Assembly (NCBI GenBank): GCA_900175165.2
Contig: FWWN02000627.1
Span: 315,036-379,035 of the forward strand
Direction: 5' to 3'
Source of the DNA: Rhizomucor pusillus
Lineage: Eukaryota > Mucoromycota > Mucoromycetes > Mucorales > Lichtheimiaceae
Length of the DNA: 64,000 nucleotides
A program made the translations under genes and the position numbers. The notes below the pieces were generated by a model. The model was not told the DNA's origin. It saw only the letters and a list, made by a program, of their open reading frames with translations, and ran no database searches. How positions within the stretch are numbered: the stretch's first letter is position 1; each line of letters opens with the position of its first letter. This document shows positions 22,715 through 34,284 of the stretch, piece after piece.

Positions 22715-23943
22715 TCACCGTTCTAGACTTGTTTCCATTTTACGTATTACTTCCGCAAGCTCCTTCTCTTCAAAGACTGGCCCGTCATAAGAGCACTTTG
22801 CTTTCCTCTTGAGTTCCTCACACAACTGATCTAGGTCGAATTTATCAAAATTCGGGTGCTCCGATAGCCGTTCCCACACCTTTGGACATGGTACAAGCTG
22901 TGTTTCTCGTTGTTCGCTGTCTAAGACGGAGTAATCTGTTAACGGTGAACTCATGGCAACATCTTGCGACGGGATAGATGACAATATTTTACTCTCTGGC
23001 AGACTTCCAGTAACGATAGGGACCGGATGTTCAGTGACAGCCGCGTTGAGGAATCCGTTCTCGTCAAACAGAGGTTCCGATAAAAGTTGCACGTACGCTG
23101 ACGAGCATACCTCGTCTTTGAGCCGTTCGCAGAACGATACACCGTCCTTGTCGCGGATGCAAGCAACTGCAGACGAAGGTACACGCATCATACGTTTAGA
23201 TGCTCTCTCGCTTACTCCGGGTACACTGATCTCCGGCACGTCGACACCGCTCTCCCGCAGCTTCCTCAGCGCTGTATTTACAGACTCTGCAGCATCTTTG
23301 AATGATGATAGCTCGGCTTGCGTCTTTTTAAGTGCCTCTCTCAGTTCCTCGTTCTCACGCTGGACCATTTGTAGACTCGTCGTATGCGCATCCTCCAGAA
23401 ACTTGATTTTCGCTTCTAGCTCTTTCACGTATCGTTCTTTTCGTTCGCGGAATGCTCGCTGTGCCGCTCGATTCTGCTCTTTGCGTCGCTGCTTTTGCTC
23501 ATTTGTCAGGTTCTATCGATGTCTCTTTTTTTAGCGCCACTGTCCGTATATAGGACGACGTGGTAGAAAATAACGTTACCTGATTGGGAGAACCTTCCTT
23601 GCTGAACGCATTGTTCGCTAAAAAGCAATTAGCTTTTAGATACGGCTATCTTTAAATGATACAAGGGCCCATCCTTACCTATAGGACTAATACTCAGGCT
23701 AGCAAAGAGGTCACTTCCATCTATAACCAACAGTTGGTACGAACATATTGACAAAGCTGGCTTGACATGGGACTTACTGGTCAAACTCGAGAAAGCTGCA
23801 TCGTCTACATCCTGCCATTTGCGTTTCTCTTGCTCAATATTTGGCTTAAGGGGTGGGAAAGATTGCTGGGGTGCAATGGACGGTGCAATTGGCCGAAAAC
23901 CAGTAACATGTGCTGGCGATTTATTGGGGCTGGACTTTGCCAT
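22715..23943 (-). CDS. YAP1: Yap1/Pap1-like bZIP transcription factor with redox Cys regions
   Basis: Four exons on the minus strand (23943-23778, 23720-23679, 23617-23580, 23512-22715) give 347 residues. The basic region NRAAQRAFRERKERYVKELE (about residues 92-111) has the fungal AP-1 signature N-x2-A-Q-x2-F-R and is followed by a leucine zipper with heptad L/V/N. Two cysteine-containing regions are present. A mid-protein segment FCERLKDEVC resembles the n-CRD, and a C-terminal block with CPKVWERL, LCEELKRKAKC and the hydrophobic export-signal-like spacing resembles the c-CRD of Pap1/Yap1. In that family, oxidation forms disulfides between the regions, masks a Crm1 export signal and keeps the factor in the nucleus to induce antioxidant genes. 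The family call is strong; redox regulation is inferred from the conserved cysteines. It is transcribed away from the gene starting at 24784. Confidence 0.88.
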
Positions 23944-24783
23944 GTCGAAGGATCCAAAAAGAAAGAGTCAAAACGGTTCTCCCGACTTCTGAACAGCGAC
24001 AGGCAATATATCCCTGCTGCTTCAACAACATGGAAATTTGACACGTCTGTTTTATCTTTCAAAAGTACACTAGGAAGTATATCGCACACATTGCTTCGTT
24101 TGCATGCGAGTGCTATGGATAGCACTAGTTTTGAAAACGATCAAGCGTCTTTGGACAGCACTTTCCTTTCTGTAACTATTTCAAAGGTAATTAGCGTTGC
24201 CTGAGGACCGAATATCCCCCCTGTTTCATCCTCATTACAATTATCTAAGGTCTAGACTACATCTAATACTCAAAACTGTTTGTAAGCTCGCTACTCACTT
24301 GATAACATTGTTCTGGAATCTTTCTGTTCAGACCGCTAATCAGCGGGTTACTGAGTTATCTCGATCAAGGCCTGGAGCTTTCCTACCCAACCCACCCCGA
24401 AACTCCTTACACAAGGTGTTCCAGATCAGACCATTATCCAGTAACGGCTCAATGCAGCTAAATACATCGATTATCATGCCAACATTAATGTTGCATTGAC
24501 AAAGAGTTACAGTCACACGTTTCGGATGGCACGGTGGGATCCATGATGTATGTATCTGCTTTACGTGATCCGATCTAGATTAACTGTAACAGCTATTTGA
24601 AAGAGAAAGTTCTCGAAGTGAGCATTCATCATCAAATTTTGCGAGCGATCGTTGCCAGGCAACCGAGATGACCCATGCGTCGATCGGCCCAGCCAGGTCC
24701 GTCGTTTGTGTCACATTGGAGCGGCCAGCAGTGCAATTGTTCTCCTCTTTAGCCCCTACTACCCGCCTGTCTTTTGATTCGTA
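23944..24783. promoter_or_regulatory. bidirectional promoter region of Yap1-like and unknown genes
   Basis: This 840-base gap separates two divergent genes. An open frame crosses part of it on the plus strand but has no recognisable protein character. The 5' leader of the bZIP gene may contain short upstream ORFs. No named binding site is firmly seen. Confidence 0.4.
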
Positions 24784-25761
24784 ATGTCGGTAACTTCATC
24801 AATATATAATCAGCAACACGTGGGAGCTGGCCCCACGTTGCAGCAACCGTCTATTCACGAGTACCTGAACGAACTTGTGTCAAAACGCGTAGCAACGCTG
24901 AAATATTTGCGGAAAGCCCATGAGGGCAACACGCACTGGTTCAACACTATCTTGCTGAGCAAGAATGATCTGGCGAATCTATACCCGAATTCACGAATGC
25001 AGCGAAGGCAAGATCACAGAATAGAACAAAAAAACTGGGCCGCCGTATACTTATACACCGTTGCAGGACCTGCAACTTCTACACTCTTGGTATATCGCTG
25101 GGAGCACTCTTAGATATCACCAATGCACCCGATTATGTAAAGGCATTGACTCAGTTGTTGAGTGAATTCGAGTATTACACAAATGACAGCTCAAGGCAGA
25201 AAATGGTTTGTTGCCTTGTTCTTTGTTGATGCAACCAATTAATTGAAATATTATTAACATGGATACCTAGAAAAATATATTCCGAAAAGCTCGAGGGAAG
25301 GATGAGTCGAACGGGGCAGATGCAGGAGATTACACTCATTTGATTGTACCTCACATTGTAAGCTGTTGGATAAAGACATCGATGATAACGATGCTGATCC
25401 AAAGTTTGTTTCTGATCTGCAGCCATTTGAGTTGGACTATGTGGAAACGTTCTTCACGTTAGCGGATGTGATGGTGGAAGTATACCAGAAGCTGCTCGTC
25501 GCACCTGAAGCTTGCAGCACTTCGTACTTTGAGCTGGTTCTCAAGTGCGATGGAAAACTCAAGGTAGTTACGCCCACAGATTGTGGAACGATGTTTGCTA
25601 AGCAAGGCAATTCACTTTTATAGAAAATCTTTTCAAGCATCACCAAAGAACTGGACGGTCTTGCCAGGAACGCCATCAAAGAGGAACTAAAGTTAATCGA
25701 CCCATTATCAAACTCCAACCGCATCCCACCTATTGATTTCGAAGGAGCCGACGCCAATTAG
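24784..25761 (+). CDS. conserved-looking protein of unknown family
   Basis: Five exons join in frame: 24784-25007, 25067-25205, 25271-25357, 25423-25563 and 25624-25761, giving 242 residues. The first intron needs a GC donor (AAG/GCAAGA at 25008), which links MQRR to TCNFYTLGISLGALLD. The third intron (25358-25422) connects HLIVPHI to PFELDYVETFFTL. The product is a soluble, mostly helical protein with a well-ordered look: EYLNELVSKRVATLKYLRKAH near the N-terminus, an aromatic FYTLGISLGALLDI segment, and a DYVETFFTLADVMVEVYQKLL helix near residue 150. No transmembrane segment or signal peptide is seen. The even composition, lack of low complexity and clean splicing suggest a conserved eukaryotic gene, but I cannot name the family. 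Confidence 0.75.
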
Positions 25762-27059
25762 GCTTCTGACATAATGCATTTTCTGTTCTATTCTGCTTTG
25801 TTCTATCCACTATTTCTATTGCTTAAAACAAGGAAGCATGCTTTTCAATTCACGTTTCATCATCGTAAACTGTGCTACAAATACTTTTGATTTTCTGAAA
25901 ATACGTTGTTATACGTTGCAGATTATCCATACCATCCATGTATCAGATTGAAACAGTATACACTTGAGATCCTCGCCCATATTTCCTTACTTCCTGTTAT
26001 CTTCATCAACAAAGTTATCGATCCAAGCAGAATTGATCATAAGCATCCGCTTTTGACGAGATGATGGGCACCATACGCATGCTGCACGCTGTGTACCTGA
26101 TAAGCAGTTTGCCGGGACTTTGCTGCGAAAAGACCAAGTTACTGCGTTTGACACATGTACAACGATACAGCATCCTCAGAAAGTTTATCTAGCAAAAAGT
26201 CTGCGTTCCAGGTGGATGTTGTCAATTGTGCGTGGGAAAGCTTACCTACATACAAAAAATGTAGGTATGCATGGTCTTGGCTTACACACGCACACTGCAC
26301 GTATCAAGTGTATGTAAAATATACAGGCTGCAGGGCACATATGAGTAAGTGCAAAAGATCAGCCAAAGTTAATTGATCACAAGGAAACAGGCGTCAATCT
26401 CTAAATGCAACAGCTCCTCTTTACATTCAGCAAGACGACATCGATATCCTCGTTTTCCACGAACACAATGGACAATGAAGCGCACCGCCATCTCCTTTGA
26501 TCGACCGTCTGTTGTTTCGCTGGCGTTATCTCTTTGTGGTCAGATAACAGGGCAGAATCAATTACTTGTGTCACTAAAACAATGCCATCAATAGTGAATG
26601 AGTAAATGTACATAGTTTGTGTAAAGAAAAAGCGTTTCAGCCCTCTTTTAGAGCATACTTTGCACGTAGGCGTTCCTTGACTCTTAACATGTAGAAAAAG
26701 CAGCGCGTGATTTTTCCATTGAGCCACTCATTCTTTCTTTGCTGCTGCTGATAAGTAAAATAGAAAGAGAAAAGAGCGTCGTCGCAAGGGGTTTAAGGTT
26801 CTATTTGACAAAGCGCAAGAAAATTCCAAGAAAGCCAAAATAACAAGCAACCCCCTTACAACAGAAATTTCCTGAACGAAACGCCCAGCAGCCGCAACAA
26901 ATACAAAAGTGATTACTCGTCGGCCTGGAACAACGTGGTCATGTGGGTCCCCCGCTTCTTCTCCCTCGGCCGGTCGCGTATTTAATGGGAAGCTAAATTG
27001 ACACTACCATCTTGTAATTATCTTTTTTTTTTTCTTTTTCTCTTTCTACCTCTCTGCCA
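25762..27059. other. intergenic region, no gene seen
   Basis: About 1.3 kb of AT-rich sequence. Short ORFs occur near 26120-26600 on both strands, but none has domain content or plausible splicing. The last 60 bases carry a long T/C-rich tract just before the start at 27060, as expected of a promoter and leader. Confidence 0.45.
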
Positions 27060-27368
27060 ATGCTTCGATCCATGATCATTGCCCGCCGCGCACCCGCTCA
27101 GCTTGCCGCTGTACGGTCCTACACTGTCATTCCATCAATTCCACAGGCTTATCAAGCCCACCAGCAGCAGCCCGTAAGAAGTGAAGAAGAGCATCCCAAC
27201 CCGATCCATGCATTGTACAACACCGAGAATCAATCCATGCTTGACCAACATCATTATCACACACAAACTGCGGTCCATTCGGCAGAGCAAACCCACCTGG
27301 AGCTTGGCGATGCCTTGCATTCTGCAGACAATTTCAGCCCTACTTTTAACACCGTCTTTGACGAGTAA
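27060..27368 (+). CDS. small putative mitochondrial protein
   Basis: An intronless frame encodes 102 residues. The N-terminus MLRSMIIARRAPAQLAAVRSY is rich in R, A and L with no acids over the first 40 residues and ends in an RSY cleavage-like site, a good mitochondrial presequence. The remaining part is acidic and His/Gln-rich with no recognised domain. A strong pyrimidine tract precedes the ATG. The mitochondrial location is a prediction from the sequence and the function is unknown. Confidence 0.65.
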   Translation: MLRSMIIARRAPAQLAAVRSYTVIPSIPQAYQAHQQQPVRSEEEHPNPIHALYNTENQSMLDQHHYHTQTAVHSAEQTHLELGDALHSADNFSPTFNTVFDE

Positions 27369-27492
27369 TCCACTGTATATATTTCGAGGATATCTCTTTT
27401 TTAAAGTAGTAGCAGTAGTGGTAGTAGTAGTATCGTACATGGAAATTTTTGCGTGGGGTTTTCTCTATACTCTTCTCTTTTGTACAAGAATT

Positions 27493-30400
27493 TTAAATAA
27501 ACGGGATGTTATCCATATCAATCTCATCTGCAATGGAATCTAGAGTGGCATCGAATGTCTCATCGTCCGCTTCTTCGTAGACACCATCGTCGTCGTTATC
27601 GTTGCCGTGATCACTATCCAATGCTAGCTTATCACCACCCGAAGGCAGACTAGCAGGTGCAGACGAGATCGGAGGAGGAGAAGCCGCTCTCGCAAATGTG
27701 CGAGAAAATACGCCGCCAAGAACCTTGTTGACGATGCTGGAGGATGAACTGTCCACAGGAGGAGGGGTAGTGGGAGAAAGTTGGTCATCAGACGATGCGC
27801 CGCTGTCTAGCAGCGATGTATCCGTTCCACCAGCAGCAGGTTTCCGATCACTTTCTTCCGATGAATTCCTTGCTTTAGTGGTAGATGATACAAGCGACGG
27901 TGTGCTGCTGGACGCTGCGACGCGAAGGGTGGAGGCGGCTGCGGGTGCAGAGCTTCGTGATGTGAAGCTTCTCAAAATGCCGCGCTGCCGGCGCTCTGGC
28001 GGTGAGGCCGCTGCGACGACGGAGGAAGGAGGTAAAGTGGTGGTCGGATCGGGGACAATTGGTTTCGGTTTCGGTGAGGTGGGAGTTGGTTCTGCAGGTA
28101 GGTCGGGTAACTCAATCTCGGGTAACGGAGCTTTCCAAAAGTTATAGTCACTAAATTCTTCTGATACACTCTTATTGATGGGTGGGAAAATTTGATCGAC
28201 GAGGTCGTTGAGGTGTATGTACGATGATTTGAACCCAGTCAGCAATTCTAACTTGACGTCGCCGCTAGGATTAATTGTAAAGATGCGAGACGCTGGGACG
28301 TTCACGCTGCTATACGATATCGCATCCGTTATTCGGTTGCCAAATCCAGCGTAAAACGGATTTCGCCCGCCAAAAAGTCGCAGAACGTCGCGCAAACATG
28401 CCATTTTGAACACTTCTGGTTTGCGCATGATTACTTCACGGTGAAGCGAAGTAAATAAGCGGTCGGGCGACATAATCACAGGACCATCAGGAAGCTGGTA
28501 TTTGTCTTGTTCGATTCGTTTGAGATAATCCCGTGTATAATCGGCCTGACCAATAGCACGGCTGGTGAGGTATAACAAGTGGTAACCGTTCTTTTGAATA
28601 TCCGTGTACAATTTGGCCACGCCACTGTGCGTCCAGTCTTTGCCAATCATGGTATACAGATGACCGAGTGTATCAGACTTTGTAATCGTACCATCAATGT
28701 CGGATATCACAACGTTCACATCGTAATCCCAGAAGAAGATCTTGGCAGCGCAGGTGGCAGTGCCTTGAATAGCCGATGTGACCGAGAAACTCACTGTATT
28801 GACACCTTTCTTCAGACTGAGTGACTTTAGCTGCTCTGATGTGAGTCGCAGGGTCTTTGCATAGTTTTTGCGAGGAAATGCTTCGGCCTCGTCCGAATGC
28901 GAATAATCAGGCGCCCAACCAACCGATGTAGTCTTGGTCGTCGTCGTGAAGGTCGTTTTTTCGTTAGTGGGCTGTTGCTGTTGTTGCTGGCGCTGCTGGT
29001 CATCAGTAGTTTCTGCTTTGCTGCCATTCTGCGCTGTTACACTCTCTGCAGCAACAGAAGATCGACTCAGCCATTGCCGCCATCCACGCCCAAACGTATA
29101 TGAATCTCTGCTGTCAGACATTGTTCGTCCATCTGCTTCTTCGTGTTCGTTATCGAAATGGTCTTGCAACGGACCCCGAAAAACAAGTAGCGACGTGAAC
29201 AGATATCCCCGATGGCCAGTTGCATAATAGCGACCTTTGTGTCGAAAGACTAGCCGGCGATCATTGAGTACATTTGGATTGTGAACAAAATTATCGTATG
29301 TGATTTGATGCTCATTAAATACAGTTTCATTCTGTACTGCATCTGATCCAAGCGCTTTTAAGCCGCACAAACTCATTTCGATCCGGTACGTCTCTCCTGG
29401 CTTTAGTTGAATGTGTCCTTCCAAATGCTGCTGAATGTCTGCTTTCTGGGATGCTGCTTTTCCGTTGTCGCCAATATTGTCATTTGTGTTTTCTTCTTTG
29501 GTCACATTGTTCTGCGCGCTTTCAGACTTTTCTTCCTTATTCTGCTCTTGACTGTCCACTGTCTCTTCTCTGCTATCCATAGATGATGTTTCCGCCCTTT
29601 GCAATGGAGTCTCAAGGTTACCATCGGGAGCTATTTCCTCGGGAGTTTTTTGATCTTCTTCTGTCTTGTAGCCAGCAATATCCAGTACAATTGACTCGTT
29701 TTCATGGTCGCGTCTATGATGCGGCGGCGGTGGTGTTTTGCCTTCTTGGTCATTGTCATCTCTAATGCGCACGGACGTATGTGTTACATCCATCCACGTG
29801 CTGAAAATGTCACCATTGGCTGGGCGGACCACAAATGTCTCTTTAGCAATGGTTGTGCTGGAAATTGCCTCGGGAATGCACCGTTCCAAGAGCGTCCCAC
29901 CGTCATCCATTTGATAAACATCGTTCTTTGGCATAGGTTCCAGGCTCTGCTCCAAGATATCTAACGCCCCCGTAGATTTTGCGAGAGCATCATCGACTTT
30001 TGTATCTTGGGAAGATGAATAGGAATCGATCTTGGTTACGACTTTATCGACCTGCTCCTCAATGATCATCTTCGGTGACTGGAGCTCTGCAGGCAGATGT
30101 AGTTTGTCCTTTCTTTCCCAGTCATCGAATCCGTCGTATTTGCTAGCCGAGCTTTCACTATTTTCTCCTTTTTCCAATATATTAATTCCCGGTCCGGATA
30201 TTAAACAGATACTTTCCATCCGCTGGAATACCTTGTTTGTTGTTCTCAGTCTTAGATTCTCCAATATCCAGGTAAGGTGGTTCCTAATGCGACGTAATCT
30301 GTCAGAGCCGCATGACCCACTGTCTCCCCACAGTGCCGCGTTCGAGTGCGTACCTCGTTGGCTTTGCTCTCTTCCTGAGTAGCGCTCATTATAGGTGATG

Positions 30401-30764
30401 TTTGAAACTCTTCTGGGACATCGTGTTCGGTTTCAAACACAAAGAACGCCTCGCCTGCCTCGCCGACCTTCATCAAGTACGGTATAGGATCGCCATTTAC
30501 TTTAATCTCAACCTAGACGATCAACCTGTCAGCGGCATCGTATTAACAGCAAGGGCAGTTGTCAAAAGCTCACACCTTTTTCTCTTGCGGCATGAGCAAA
30601 GAGAGTTTGCCGAAGCGCACGTGAAATGGGGAGCAAGCAAGTTCACCATCAGGTTGCTCGACGACAACAATGTCGATAGCGCCGGACAGGGTTGCCGGGT
30701 TGATTTCGTTGTAAAAGTTGTGTACAGAGGTGAAGAGGTTGCTCAGCTTGCCGACATATTCCAT
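27493..30764 (-). CDS. PAH1: lipin-type phosphatidate phosphatase (Pah1/Smp2/Ned1)
   Basis: This Mg2+-dependent enzyme removes phosphate from phosphatidic acid to make diacylglycerol, controlling triacylglycerol and phospholipid synthesis and nuclear membrane growth. Exons on the minus strand are 30764-30576, 30512-30354, 30283-30232 and 30167-27493, giving about 1,024 residues. The N-LIP domain is at the start: MEYVGKLSNLFTSVHNFY, then IDIVVVEQPDGELACSPFHVRF. A middle lipin segment holds KPGETYRIEMSLCGLKALG. The C-LIP catalytic domain has the HAD motif DIDGTITKSD (DxDxT) in the VVISDIDGTI block, followed by LYLTSRAIGQADYTRDYL and the RNPFYAGFGNRITDA block. The C-terminal 200 residues are Ser/Pro-rich with an acidic end. 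The third intron, GTATTC...AAAAAG, removes an otherwise blocked frame. A Helitron fragment lies only about 165 bases upstream. Confidence 0.95.
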
Positions 30765-30929
30765 TGCAACCGGGACAAGGACGAAGCTGAGTGTTAGGGC
30801 AGCGAGAGTTCATTTTGCTTGAATTTTGGTGGTTTGAATTCAACGGCAGCAGGTGCCAAAGTTTGGGATGCTGGGGCGACTGACGGACGACGGAAAATTC
30901 AGGCACCATAGTCTCTATTAAAAGAGCTT
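30765..30929. promoter_or_regulatory. short upstream region of lipin gene
   Basis: This stretch separates the lipin start codon from the Helitron fragment and should contain the core promoter and 5' leader. No named box was recognised. If the promoter is longer, it must overlap transposon-derived sequence. Confidence 0.35.
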
Positions 30930-31098
30930 CCATTCCCATTCCCCAGACATCAATTTCCTGTCAGAGTGTCTTTCGCTATGACCATCAACAAAAGTCAAGG
31001 TCAAACACTTGATAGAGTCACCATTTATTTGCCTACACAGGTATTTTCACACGGACAGCTATACGTAGCGCTTTCTAGAGCGACTACATCTGTGTAAA
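30930..31098 (+). mobile_element. Helitron helicase C-terminal fragment
   Basis: Reading from about 30930 to the TAA at 31096-31098, the frame gives [17 protein letters not shown], then [18 protein letters not shown], then [12 protein letters not shown]. This is the end of the Pif1-like superfamily 1 helicase of Helitron rolling-circle transposons: the [11 protein letters not shown] motif V and the GQLYVALSR motif VI are intact. Nothing upstream of about 30915 belongs to the element, and the HUH replication-initiator domain is missing, so this is a truncated relic. It lies head-to-head with the lipin gene. The typical CTRR end with hairpin was not clearly found. Confidence 0.85.
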
Positions 31099-33059
31099 AA
31101 GCAGAGAGAGATCTTTCCATTATGCTTAACTCACCGGATGGAACGCTCGCCTACACGACCAACAACAACAACATCACGCCATACGGTCTTATCTGTAGCG
31201 CACAATGTGCCCGAATCCTCACACAGGAAACAATAGAAAAAAATGACGGCGCCAGCACGATGCAGCACGGACAGGTTCAATCTCGCGAGCCGTTTTGCTT
31301 TTCATAGTACTAGAACTTGCTCTTGTGGACTGCTCAAAGCGAGTGACAACAAGTTGCATCATCTGTCTCAAAGAGCTCTAATAAAAACCCATCGCTTTTG
31401 AACAGCTGTTTTTTCTTCAGCTTCTGTTCATTCAAGACTTCGTGCCGTACGTAACCTGACATGGCTTAAGAGATTGATCGTTGAACTGATCTATGCATAT
31501 TTGTAGGCAATTCCATCGTCCGATGATCACATTCACTCGGCGCGTAAGCATGAACCAAAAGGGATTATGATTATTGCGAGATCTGATTCATTATCTTTTT
31601 AGTCTGCTTGCCCGCACGTATCCCCCGCTTCCCCAGCTTTTGCTGTTATCCAATTGCACGGCTACCGATTCAGTAATTGGTTTTTGCTCGGATACCTTGA
31701 GGCGCACACTAATCTTCCTCTAGGCAGGTTAGCCGGTGCGTCCATCCAGACGAATGGGGTAAATGTAAGTTTCATTCGTTTTCCTCTTCTTGGGAATTGA
31801 CCCCAGATATATTATCCTATAGTCCTTAGATTTCTTTATGTGGTTGAAAGCCTGTCAAAAAGCAAGATTGATCAGTAACACCTATTCTCCCAGCAGTGAG
31901 GGCTTTTTAACACGTTGTGGGTCAGCCGACGGAGGCCAGCTAGTGCGACAATAAAGAAATATAGTACGCTTCATGTATCTTTCTGTTGCTGAATCGCATG
32001 ACAAGCACTATGTTTTTTTCTTTTACTGCAGGGCACGGAGGACACGTAGCGTCACTGGCTCTCCAGTCATACCAAGCGTTGGTAACTACTCAGCTGTGTA
32101 TGGGTTGCGTGGCGTGGACGATTCAGGAATGGCCCTGAATGTAGCTTGGCTTCATCTGGCGTCCACATAGCGCTTGCTCATAGCACTCTCTGCTCTCACA
32201 TGGATTCGAATCCTTGAGCAACATCGATCTCCGTGAGCACTACACTGACGTGCCTTATAGGCCTCATCCCGTAACGATATGCTCTTTCACCGCGCTTATA
32301 TATTCATGCTGCATCTTACTGATATACCGTTGAGAAACAGTAACACAAGCGTCTCATGGAACTATCCTCTTCATTCTATCCAATATTGCACACACATGAT
32401 TTGTATATGTCATATAAAATGACATTGAGACAAAGAAGATGACAATGGGGTATCATGGGTCTAAGAATCCAGCTTTCGTTTCTTGTTGACCCGCTTGTTG
32501 GAGATTGTGATTTGAGTGACGTACGATTTGGGTTTTCTGAGCTATGATTTTATTGTATTATACGTTAAAATGAAAAAAGGGATTATGAGCGAAGTAGGGT
32601 TACGCTTACTTCTTTGACGGCAAACTACGTGTTGAAACTGAAAGTTTGGAAAAGAGAAAAAAAAAGAAAGGATGAGTGACACGAGACTTATAAACTAGGG
32701 TTGCTAAGAGTGAGGAAATTTGATAGTCCTTCAAAGTGCTCAAAAGCACGTTACTCTTCGATTGTCAATCTATATCAGTTGGAGTGAAACAAGGCGGAAG
32801 GTGTTGTTTCTTTTTGGTGGTGCAGGAGAGGACCGGAGTGTTGCGGCTTCTATTGACAATTGTTTTTGATCTGCACCATAGTTCCTTTGCATACCACACG
32901 GTGTGTAAAATTGGGAAGAATCAGCGACAAAGGTATCAGGGCACAAAGGGAACTGAAGCCAGTCTGGCAGCTTGCTCAAACGGCAGGCTTACCCTTCCGG
33001 GCAGTAGTACCTAGCATCTAAATGTCATTAAACTTGCATAACCCTTTCTTTGTTGCTTA
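31099..33059. other. accessory stretch without intact genes
   Basis: About 2 kb of mixed, probably transposon-derived DNA downstream of the Helitron fragment. A short ORF starts at 31122 and another at 31973, but neither has recognisable features. A GATTCGAATC palindrome lies near 32213-32222, without a tRNA fold around it. Minus-strand ORF sequence at 32770-32979 may be the far end of the decayed gene to the right. Confidence 0.4.
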
Positions 33060-34100
33060 CTTGCTGTAACAAAGCCCGTTGCTTTTCAACTTGAGCAAAG
33101 CACTCGGCGCGTGCCGCTCCATTTCAAAAATATGTCCTTTGAAGTTTTTGGGCACTTCATACCGATGTCCAGAAGGGTCTTGTGCTGGTCTTGTCACTCT
33201 GGACCGGCTTCGAGGGCTCCCAGCTCGAAACACTCCGTCAAGAATAGAAGATCAACCCTGGTTCCGACTTTTCTTTCGTGCCACCCTGTCAACGGCGCCA
33301 AGAGACCGATCCTTGGTGATGTTGTCGCTACTAGCCTTGCTAACTTTTTCACCACTTTGCAATTATGGGTACACCGACTCTTTAACCTGTATAATATATT
33401 CGGCTGACTTCTTCACGAGTCTGCCACCTTGCCACATTTGCATGAGATTTCTTTGTAATTTTTGTACTGCCATCGCGGTAGCTCTTCAAGATCAAATCCT
33501 TGTTCTGGAGATATAGCTGATCGTATGTCGATACACCCGTGATCGTTTAGATACGATGAGTCCCGAATTGCTCCTATTGGGAGCCATCCGGCTATCTCGA
33601 AACCTGTTTCAGCCTGCGTGCAGTGTAGGATCATCGTAGCACGGACAACCGCAGCCGTTACAGACCACATTGTCGTATGTAGGGTATCACGAATCTTTTG
33701 AAGATCATGATCCGAAAGATCATGACGTAATGGATGCAGTTGATATATCGACTGTTCGGAAACTTTCAACGTCGCGTTCATCCTCGATGCTTTCTTGATG
33801 ACGTATTTCCTCGTCTTTATATATTATTCGTGTTTTCTCGCCGATTTCGTCGAAATGATCATCTCACAAACTCTTGCAGGATCAACCGAGGTTCTGCAGT
33901 CTTTGCTATGATTGGGTCTGGTCGTTCCATATTCGACGTTAACCCGCCTGTCCATCATTTCCCAGATACCGGGAGGAAGTCGACCTTTTTTTAAGTTCTG
34001 CTTTAATTCAGCGACTTTTTGCTGAACTCTCTTTTCCAGTTCTTCTGGTTTGCAGGCTCTGGTCTCGTCTTCTCTGTTTTGATTTTTCGTATTTATCACG
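33060..34100 (-). pseudogene. decayed multi-exon ORF, repeat-family type
   Basis: Several minus-strand fragments read like one broken protein. 34099-33824 gives ELKQNLKKGRLPPGIWEMMD. 33781-33413 gives a 122-residue frame with DLSDHDLQKIRDTLHTTMWS and GFEIAGWLPIGAIRDSSYL. 33290-33060 gives KVGTRVDLLFLTECFELGAL with EAGPE, an in-frame TGA, then MKCPKTSKDIFLKW in the same frame. The DLL...FELGALEAG...CPK pattern resembles, from memory, a multi-copy hypothetical family common in Mucorales genomes; that match should be checked. The stop and frame breaks mean no intact protein is made. It sits beside Helitron and Tc1 relics, which fits a transposon-rich island. What it encoded is unknown. Confidence 0.4.
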
Positions 34101-34284
34101 AGATTATAACCTCCAAAGCGTTCTTGAGGTGTTCTTCCATTCTTGCATAAGACAGACCAGATCTATCCCTGGCAGCTATCGATTGTTTCCCTCCAGCTCC
34201 TCTAAATTTCACCTCCACTGTCTTGAAATCTTTCTGTTCTGTGCGATGGCGGGACCTCAGCTGCCGCAAAATAGTTAGGTATCC

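Noticed and set aside
30168..30258. Unspliced reading of lipin through 30258-30168
   Set aside because: Reading straight through gives a non-lipin stretch. The spliced form with exon 30283-30232 (EPPYLDIGESK) joined to 30167 keeps the frame with a normal GT donor and branch site.
31122..31307. Short ORF just after the Helitron fragment
   Set aside because: No recognisable Helitron or host protein features; probably chance.
32160..32240. GATTCGAATC resembling a tRNA T-loop
   Set aside because: The word is a palindrome and the flanks do not form a cloverleaf on either strand; no A-box or acceptor stem pairing could be found.
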